Shown here: piece after piece, positions 16,961-24,700 of the stretch
Layout: every line of letters starts with the position of its first letter
Numbering within the stretch: the stretch's first letter is position 1
Origin: Clostridia bacterium
GTDB taxonomy: Bacteria; Bacillota; Clostridia; Oscillospirales; Acutalibacteraceae
DNA: 39,998 bases
Assembly (NCBI GenBank): GCA_017430965.1
Contig: JAFRLX010000161.1
Coordinates: 1 to 39,998, forward strand
Direction: 5' to 3'
The notes under the pieces: generated by a model
The model's input: the letters and a program-made list of their open reading frames with translations, nothing else
Database searches by the model: none
What the model was told of the DNA's origin: nothing
Translations under genes and position numbers: made by a program

Positions 16961-17562
16961 TTCTTATTCAAGCCCCCTGTAAAAGTTTGCACCAACAAAA
17001 AGAATGAAAGCAGACATAAAGAAGGATTTAATCTTACTTTTACGCATATGATAATACCAATAACAAACAGTATTACGCACAGAGTAGCAGAAACCGTTTT
17101 TCCTATCGCTACGGCATCTTTATCCTTTTTTAATCGGCTGATTATCTCCAAAAACGCCTGACCGCCATCGAGCCCCGTAATCGGCAAAAGATTGATAACG
17201 GCAATGCCGAGATTGATGAAAAAAAGTTTTAAAAGCAGCGGATTATTTGCCAAAAAACCAATGAGAAAGCACCCTCCTGCGAGCAGAAAATTTGCAAAAC
17301 AGCCGGCAAAAATAATGCACAGTCTGCGGGCAAAACCGAGCGAGATTTCTTCTTTTTTGATGAGAATGCCAAAGGGCTCCAAGCTCACCTCTTTGAGTGG
17401 AACACCGCACAATTTCATGGCAAAAAGGTGTGCACTCTCATGAGCGCACACCATCCAAAATGCAGCAAAGATTGTCCCGTTGTCAAACAAAATCAGCAAG
17501 CTGAGAAGAAGGCAAAAGAAAAACGAAATGCGGATGCTTACCCCGCCGAGCCGAAATCGCAT
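16957..17562 (-). CDS. Site-2 metalloprotease of the M50 family, SpoIVFB-like
   Basis: A 201-residue polytopic membrane protease. The zinc motif HESAH lies at residues 41-45, and the third ligand motif is TGLDGGQ with Asp132. Hydrophobic segments lie near residues 12-27, 83-104, 110-126 and at the C-terminus. In Bacillus SpoIVFB cuts pro-sigma-K inside the mother cell. Size, motifs and the M23 partner gene immediately upstream (one-base TAATG overlap) support a SpoIVFB-type enzyme. Strict orthology is inferred from context. Confidence 0.85.
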   Translation of the reverse strand: MRFRLGGVSIRISFFFCLLLSLLILFDNGTIFAAFWMVCAHESAHLFAMKLCGVPLKEVSLEPFGILIKKEEISLGFARRLCIIFAGCFANFLLAGGCFLIGFLANNPLLLKLFFINLGIAVINLLPITGLDGGQAFLEIISRLKKDKDAVAIGKTVSATLCVILFVIGIIICVKVRLNPSLCLLSFFLLVQTFTGGLNKN

Positions 17563-18266
17563 TAATCTATGACAAATGCAGGATTGCAGTAAATGTCGTT
17601 AATGATAATGCTGAAATGCAGGTGCGGTCCCGTTGACCAACCGGTGGAGCCGACACGGGCTATCGTCTCTCCCCCATCCACCTTATCTCCGACTTTCACG
17701 TGCAGCTTCGAGCAGTGCGCATAGAAGGTTTTTATCCCGTTGCCGTGGTTGATTTTGATGTATTTACCGTAAACATCATCTTCTCCGACACTTTCGATAA
17801 TGCCGTAGTAAGCTGCCTGCACCTTATCGCCGCTTTTGGCGGCAATATCAATGCCTGTATGAAAACTGAGCTTACCGCTGACAGGGTTGATGCGATAGCC
17901 GAAGGGAGAAGAAATTTTACCGCTTGCAGGGCGGCAGATATCCTCCGAAATGACATATTTTGCCGCCGTGCAATTATCGGGATAGCGATTCCCTGCGGCA
18001 TCCTCATCCTTACCGCCGGCGTTTTCCGCAGCAGGCGCTTCGTTATCATCGACAAAAAAGGCTTTGATTTTGCTCCAGGCATTTTTCATTTTTTCTTTTT
18101 CCTGCTCATTTTCCGCCACATCCACATACTGTTTGGCAATCATATCATAATCCTGCGGAGAAACGCGCTTAACGGCATAGAGCACTGCCAGCAAAATACT
18201 GACGACCACAGCCTGTACAATCAGCACTTTGAGCAGTGAAAAACGGCTTTTGTTGACACTTTGCAT
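17562..18266 (-). CDS. Membrane-anchored M23 peptidase, SpoIVFA-like
   Basis: A 234-residue protein with one N-terminal transmembrane segment (about residues 11-33), a charged linker, and a C-terminal LytM/M23 domain. All zinc and catalytic residues are present: His136 and Asp140 (SFHTGIDIA), His184 (FYAHCSK) and His217 (GPHLHFS). SpoIVFA, which holds SpoIVFB in check in Bacillus, also has an M23-type domain, and gene order with the M50 gene agrees. The complete motif set suggests possible peptidoglycan endopeptidase activity. RBS AAGGAGA is good. No clear sigma-E promoter was recognised upstream. Confidence 0.85.
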   Translation of the reverse strand: MQSVNKSRFSLLKVLIVQAVVVSILLAVLYAVKRVSPQDYDMIAKQYVDVAENEQEKEKMKNAWSKIKAFFVDDNEAPAAENAGGKDEDAAGNRYPDNCTAAKYVISEDICRPASGKISSPFGYRINPVSGKLSFHTGIDIAAKSGDKVQAAYYGIIESVGEDDVYGKYIKINHGNGIKTFYAHCSKLHVKVGDKVDGGETIARVGSTGWSTGPHLHFSIIINDIYCNPAFVID

Positions 18267-18321
18267 AAAATTTCTCCTTAAATTTAGTTTATTATTCTTT
18301 TAGATAGTTCTATTTATTCTG

Positions 18322-18350
18322 TTGATGTATATTTATTAATATGTTATAAT
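18322..18350 (+). promoter_or_regulatory. Sigma-A promoter of the first subtilase gene
   Basis: TTGATG (18322-18327), 17-base spacer, TATAAT (18345-18350). The ATG follows 40 bases later with TTTGGAGG as RBS. Confidence 0.7.
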
Positions 18351-18389
18351 TTATCTGAAATATTATCGATACTTTTTGGAGGTATTGCT

Positions 18390-21300
18390 ATGAAAACATT
18401 ATTGAAGGCACTTGCCGTAACACTTGCCATCGCTTTGTTGGTCGGCTGCTTGCCGCTGTCTTTTGCAGAACAGCGCACGGTCGAGGATATTGTCGATGCC
18501 GATTACGAAAGCTATGTGCAAACCGGTGCCGATGCACGGGATTTGAAAGAAGGCGAAGACTATGTCGCCGGTGAAATTCTTTTCACCTATACTCCGGGTG
18601 AAGACAACACCTACTCCCTTTCCTCCGTGCAAGAGGAATTCGGTTTGCAGATTTTGGAAACCATTGACCAGAGCGCATTAAAAAACGGTGCGCAGGCATT
18701 TTCAGAAGGCAATGACAGCGAAACGCTGTACCGCGCTTCTTTCGACAGCTCCAAAGCCACTGTGTTTGAGCTGTGCAAAGCGATGAACGCATTGCCCACG
18801 ATTCGGGATTGCGAACCTAATTATACTTATGCTCCCGAAAGCTTTGTTATGCCTTCCGAAATCAGTTCCTCTTCTTACTATGCGAGCAATGCCAAGTGGT
18901 ATTTTGACAATATGAATATTCCCAACACCTGGCAAAGCTACTCCAACCTCGGCGAAGGCTCTCTCGTCTGCGTAATTGATACCGGTTTGAACTACAACCA
19001 CAACGAGATTAAAAACCGCTTGTGGAGCGATGCCGAGGGTAACCACGGCTACAACGCCGAATTTAACAATCACGACATTTACGGCCAGGCGACAGAAGGT
19101 CCGAGGCACGGGTCTCACTGTGCCGGCATCATTGCAATGGAAGCCTCTAACGGCGGCTTGGTCGGTGTAGCGCCGAAAGCCCAAATCATGGTCTGCAACG
19201 CCGTAACGAGCGCGACCGGTTACTTCACCAATGCCAACTTAATTAAGAGCTTGGAATATGCTGTTGCCAACGGTGCTGATGTCATCAGCATGAGCTTGGG
19301 CGGATATTCTTTTAGTTTCAATATGGAAAAAGCGCTTGCAAGAGCGTCCTTCAGTGCCGTCATTCTCTGTGCTGCAGGTAACGAGAATTTATCTGCCGGC
19401 ACTGCACTGCACTATCCCTCCGCCTCCGGTGCGGTCATCGGTGTTATGGCACTCGGTTCGGGCAGCTACGCCAACAGACTTTCCGACTATTCTAACTACG
19501 ACTTAACCGGAAAGTACTACCAAGTTGCCGCTCCCGGAACGAACATTTATTCCATTGCCTGTACCGGCACAAGCGGTTATGTTTCCATGAGCGGTACCTC
19601 CATGGCCACTCCCTTTATGGCAGGCATCGCCGCTTTATATGTTTCGGAACATCCCTCCCTTTCCCCGACAGAAGCAAGGCACGCCATCATTCAGGCGGCA
19701 GGCGAAATGGTGCAGGGCTATTACTCCGATGCTCTCAGCTACTCCTTCAAAAAAGCAACTGCGCTGACTATGCTCGGTGAAACACCGGCACCGGCGCAGG
19801 CTGCAACCTTTAACGACAGAATCATTTATTCCAAGGTGCAGGATGCCCTGAATGTCAGCAACCCCGGCAGCTTGACAAACTATGACTTGGAATGCATCAC
19901 CCATTTGGATTTAAGCAACACGAGCTTCAAGCACTATTCCGAGCTTGCGAATTACCCGGCTCTTACTTACCTCAACCTCTCCGGTACAAACATGAGCGAT
20001 GAAGATGCCGCAGCGCTGGTGGAATACCTGCCCGCATCCGTTTTGATATTAGATGTCTCCAACAACAATCTGACCAACCTGAATTTCCTGAAGCAATTCA
20101 GCGGCTACCTTTCCCGCGTAAAGGCTTCCGGCAACCAAATAAAAGATATTTCCGGCATTTCCGGCTTCACAATGATTTCGGATTTGGATATTTCCGATAA
20201 CCAAATTAAAGATATCAGTGCCGTGAGCACGCTCAAAGGATTAGTCCACTTTTATGCACCCGGCAATCTTATTGAAGATGTCACGCCGGTTATCAGCCTT
20301 GGTAGTCTGGAAGAAGTCTATTTCGGCAATTACAATCCGAACTTCACCGATATGTTCGGTGAGCTCTACTTCCTCTCCGGTTCCATGGGCAACCGCATCA
20401 CTTCACTCGAACCGTTTATGCAGTTGAGTAAGTATCGCAATAAGCTGCACTACATTAATTTGAGCTATAACTATGTTGACCGCGACCCGCAGTTCAACTA
20501 TCGCGCTGCGAAGTTGATGCAAATCTTAGATGAAATCGGCAATACCTACGACTTCACTTCAATTTTCGCGGAAAATGTCAAATACAAACTGGTGCTTTCT
20601 CCCTTTGCAAGCGGCGATTTGATTATGGCACAGGATATTCAGTTTGCAAATGACAAGAACTATATGACCCTGTACTTAGAGGGCGAAGCACAAAAGATTC
20701 CCTACAGTGTCATTCCCGCCAACGCCGACTTTAAAGCCGGTGTGAGCTTCGCGGTGAAAGACAGCTCGGTCGCCTATGTCAACAGCGAGGGCTTTGTGTA
20801 CCCTGTCAGCGCCGGTTCCACTTACATCACCTTGAAGCTGGAGAGCGGCAAGGTTAGAACCTTCTATGTGAATGTTAAAGACAGCGTTGTGCTCGGTGCT
20901 TCCATAGCTAACCCGCGCACCATTTACACGACCGACACCGGCTACACTGCCATCGTTTACACCTCGCCCTGCGAGCAAATCAAGTTGACCGACCAAAACG
21001 ACAACAGCTTCGGTCAATACACATCAAGCGGTAAATACTGCTACAGTATGACCGATGCACACGGCAATCCCTTCCAGAAGTGGATTGTGCCGTTTAGCGC
21101 TGAGCAGGCCGGTGACTACACCATTACGGTGCGCACCAAGAAAGCCGGCAGCGATACCTTCTCCTCGGCAATCGCAAGCTTTGCCTTCCCGGTAACGGAA
21201 GCCTTCGGCTATGAGGTTTACGGCAGTGTGTATGCTTACAACACACGCTTTGATACCACCGTCAGTCTCCTTGCGGCGGATGATACCTTGCTGCAGACTG

Positions 21301-21656
21301 TCACGCTGCAGGGCAACGCCTCCAACTCCGGTGAATACCGCTTCACCAATGTGGCTGCCGGCACCTATACAATCAAAATTGAGCGTGACGGCTACGCACC
21401 CTACTTTATCCGCAACATTTCCGTGACCGGCGATACCTTTGTGGACGATAACATTGACTCCCCTGCCGATTTAACAAGCGTTGCCGGAGATGTCAACGGC
21501 GACAACTCGATTGATATTGCCGATGTTTCCGTTCTTTTGGCAGGCAACAACTACGCGAGCGCCGCTTGTGCAGCGCAAAATATCCTCTGCGATATTGATG
21601 CGGACGATATGATTACAGTCAACGATATTTCCATCGTTTTGGCAAATATGGGCTAA
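18390..21656 (+). CDS. Secreted S8 subtilase with leucine-rich repeats and dockerin (subtilase 1)
   Basis: A 1088-residue exported serine protease. The signal peptide (1-26) contains LVGC at 17-20, a match to a lipobox, but also an ordinary cleavage site after SFA. A propeptide-like region (about 50-150) precedes the S8 domain with Asp197 (CVIDTG), His240 (RHGSHCAG), oxyanion Asn331 (AAGNEN) and Ser404 (SGTSMATP). Leucine-rich repeats of the internalin/SDS22 type follow (about 490-660), then a Big2-like domain, another Ig-like segment and a carboxypeptidase-regulatory-like fold (940-1020). The C-terminus (1032-1088) is a type I dockerin with two calcium loops, DVNGDNSIDIAD and DIDADDMITVND. 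Role inferred: extracellular proteolysis, possibly attached to a cohesin scaffold. Confidence 0.93.
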   Translation: MKTLLKALAVTLAIALLVGCLPLSFAEQRTVEDIVDADYESYVQTGADARDLKEGEDYVAGEILFTYTPGEDNTYSLSSVQEEFGLQILETIDQSALKNGAQAFSEGNDSETLYRASFDSSKATVFELCKAMNALPTIRDCEPNYTYAPESFVMPSEISSSSYYASNAKWYFDNMNIPNTWQSYSNLGEGSLVCVIDTGLNYNHNEIKNRLWSDAEGNHGYNAEFNNHDIYGQATEGPRHGSHCAGIIAMEASNGGLVGVAPKAQIMVCNAVTSATGYFTNANLIKSLEYAVANGADVISMSLGGYSFSFNMEKALARASFSAVILCAAGNENLSAGTALHYPSASGAVIGVMALGSGSYANRLSDYSNYDLTGKYYQVAAPGTNIYSIACTGTSGYVSMSGTSMATPFMAGIAALYVSEHPSLSPTEARHAIIQAAGEMVQGYYSDALSYSFKKATALTMLGETPAPAQAATFNDRIIYSKVQDALNVSNPGSLTNYDLECITHLDLSNTSFKHYSELANYPALTYLNLSGTNMSDEDAAALVEYLPASVLILDVSNNNLTNLNFLKQFSGYLSRVKASGNQIKDISGISGFTMISDLDISDNQIKDISAVSTLKGLVHFYAPGNLIEDVTPVISLGSLEEVYFGNYNPNFTDMFGELYFLSGSMGNRITSLEPFMQLSKYRNKLHYINLSYNYVDRDPQFNYRAAKLMQILDEIGNTYDFTSIFAENVKYKLVLSPFASGDLIMAQDIQFANDKNYMTLYLEGEAQKIPYSVIPANADFKAGVSFAVKDSSVAYVNSEGFVYPVSAGSTYITLKLESGKVRTFYVNVKDSVVLGASIANPRTIYTTDTGYTAIVYTSPCEQIKLTDQNDNSFGQYTSSGKYCYSMTDAHGNPFQKWIVPFSAEQAGDYTITVRTKKAGSDTFSSAIASFAFPVTEAFGYEVYGSVYAYNTRFDTTVSLLAADDTLLQTVTLQGNASNSGEYRFTNVAAGTYTIKIERDGYAPYFIRNISVTGDTFVDDNIDSPADLTSVAGDVNGDNSIDIADVSVLLAGNNYASAACAAQNILCDIDADDMITVNDISIVLANMG

Positions 21657-21664
21657 CAAAAATC

Positions 21665-21715
21665 GCCGATATCCACCGCAGGGATATGTGCCCTTGCGGT
21701 GGATACGGCATTTTT
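21665..21715 (+). terminator. Strong terminator after subtilase 1
   Basis: A long stem (21665-21683 with 21691-21709, one bulge on each side) closes a small loop and ends in TTTTT. It should separate subtilase 1 from the next gene. No convincing promoter was found between it and the start of subtilase 2. Confidence 0.88.
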
Positions 21716-21766
21716 CTAATGACTGTCGAATGATGAATATTGAATAATTCAAGAAAGGAGCAAAGC

Positions 21767-24700
21767 ATGAAATACTTACAGTTGAAAAAAACACTCGCTA
21801 TTTTTCTGGTGGTGCTTCTTTTAATGAGTAACTGCGGCGCTCTTTTCGAGGGCTATTCCGCCGCCCACCCGGCGGAATACAAAGCCAAGTCTTCCGAGGA
21901 AATCATTGAAGAATATGAAGAGGAATACGGCGCCTACGGCTTTGAAGGCTTAGTTGCCGGCAAGGATTATGCAGAGGGTGAACTGTTGATTACCCTGCGC
22001 TCTACTCCTTCCAATCAACAGGCTTCCATCAGCTCGGTGGAAGAGGCCTTTGATGTTCACTTGGATGAACATTTAAAACCGACCGAACTTCGAGGCAGTA
22101 ACACAAACTTTTTAGCTTCTCTCGGCTTCGGAGAAAGCGAGCAACTCATCACCTACCACGCCACCACCGACGAGGAGGATATCCCCGCCCTCTGCGCCAA
22201 ACTTAATGCGCTCGAGGAAGTCGATATTGCAGAACCGAATCTCATTCTCAGCTTTTGTGATGAAAAAGACCCTGTCGATATAGAACAGGGAGAAACTGCC
22301 GTTTCGCAGCAAAGCACCGCACAAGAGCTGCCGGATGCCGGCGAAGCGGAAAACCCGGCGGAAACCACGCCGGTCGACCCGGCGAGCGAACCCTTATTTG
22401 CGCGCTCCTACACTGCACCTGCCGCATTTTCCACCAGCACCTATAAAAATAACCAACAGTGGTACTTCGACTATTATAAAGTTTCCACCGCCTGGAAAAA
22501 CTATGCCGACTCCTCTACCGGTTATGGTATGGGCAAAGATGTTGTCGTCGCCGTGCTCGATACCGGCTGCAACACCGCCCACAAGGATATTATTGATAAC
22601 CTGTGGAATGACGGCAACGGTCACTGCGGTTATGATTTTTACCGCAACACCTACATTAATTTGAATGACTCCACCAATGATTATGACGATAACGGTGCCC
22701 ATGGTGAAGGGCACGGTTCCCACTGCTGCGGCATGATTGCCATGAATGGTGACAATACCATCGGCGGTATCGGCACTGCGCCGAAGTGCAAAGTGATGCC
22801 GATGAAAATTAATATTGACAGTTTCGGCTCCAATATGTGGTATGGAGAACAAGCCATTGAAAAAGCTGTGGAATTCGGTGCCGATGTCATCAGCATGAGT
22901 TACGGCAGCTATACCTTTTCCGTAGAAGAATTACGCACCTACCAAAAATGTGCTACCAAAGCGGTATTGGTTGCCTCCGCCGGAAATGACTACTTTGATA
23001 CCAATGAAAATGTGCACTTTCCCTCTGCGTTTTCCTGTGTTACCGGCGTAATGGCGTGCTCCGGCAAAAGCACGAAGAACAAGCTTGCAAATTTTTCCAA
23101 CTGCGACAGCTTTGGCAACTTATACAAAGTTGCTACCCTCGGGGTGGATAATTACACCATTCACCACACCAATACAAGCGGTTATACCACCATGGGCGGC
23201 ACCTCGGCAGCCTGCCCGACAGCCGCCGGAATGATTGCCTCCTACATGAGCTACATCCGCGGCATCAAGGGTTGGGATTGGACCCCGGCGCAGTTCCAAT
23301 ATAAAATTGAAAGCATCATTCAGTCCGATAATAACAGCTTAACCTGTACGGCATATTCCTCCACAACTCAAACCTTTGCCTATAATAATGCAAAAAAATT
23401 CAAATGCTTGGATTTAAACCTCCTGTTTGCGCAATCACAAAGCAATGATTTTGCCGATGTGGAGCCGGTGCACTTTAACAGCACCGCCGTGTGCGATGCG
23501 CTCTGCAATGCCGCAGGCTGTACCCCGGTGGAATTGGATGAATATGCGCTCATGCGCATCGGGACATTAGAGTGGAGCAATGTAGATGTCGGAAAGAACC
23601 TCACGGATTACTCGGATTTTCCCAAGTTGACCGGGATTCAGTACTTGAATTTCCAAGACTGCATCGGTGTATCGGATGAAAATTTACCCGAGATACTCAT
23701 GGGCAAATCCAAAAAAATGCTGCTTTACCTGGATTTGCGACCGGTGCATAAAATCTCCATTGTCGCTTTCTATGTCTATTTTAAACATCTGTATTATCTG
23801 AACATTTCGGGCAATCCCATGCCCAGTATCGGTTCGCTGCGCTACGAGGGCGCGCTCAAATACCTCTATGCTTCTCACTGTAACTTTACCAGTGTGTTTT
23901 ATCTCGATACCACATCGAATCTCAGAGTTGCCAACCTTTCCTATAACCAAATCGGCGATGACCATTTTGAAAATATTTTCAAGTCGCCGTTTATGACAAA
24001 ATTAGATATTTCTCACAATCATGTCACAGACTACAGTCTCTTTAAACAGTTTAACGGCTGTTATATCTTTAAGCAGGACCCCAGCGGATATCCCTATTAT
24101 TATAGTTACAATAATGACACGATAGACCTTGATATCCGCTACAATGATATGACTGATATTACGCAGACACAGGCTAACTCTATCAAAACTGCCATTGTCA
24201 GCCGCAACAGCACCATTAAAACCAAAATCCAAAAACTGTATAAGAGTATTTACGGCAGCACGCCCAGTATCAATGATGTTACCGTGAACCTTCTCTATAC
24301 ACCGCAATCACAAGCGGCACCGGATCCCGGAACCGGCACTGTCCCGATGACCGCCTTTACCCTTTCGGATACCACGATTTCCGCAAGGGAGTTATGCAGC
24401 GCCGGCAATTTGAACCTGACTTCCGTCACCGGCTTTACCAAATACCCGGCAAATGCCGACAAAGGGGCTTACCTGACTTGGGAATGCTCGGAGGAAGGCT
24501 ATTTTGATGCATACGGCAGGGTGATATTAGATGTTAATGAAATCACCTCCACTCGCACCTTGACGCTGACCGGCACGGCACCTTCAGCCACCTCTACGGT
24601 GACGGGGACAGCTTCACAAACCATTAAGCTGACCATTACCGTGCCGACAATCCGGCACAGTGCCCTTTCCAAAACGAAAATCAAAACCGGTGACAGTGCG

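Noticed and set aside
18267-18389. Sigma-E or sigma-K type promoter ahead of the SpoIVFA-like gene
   Set aside because: The region is AT-rich and partial matches occur, but no pair of boxes had both sequence and spacing right.
21740-21766. TTG start for subtilase 2
   Set aside because: The AAAGGAG lies inside this extension and points to the ATG at 21767, which also begins a clean signal peptide.
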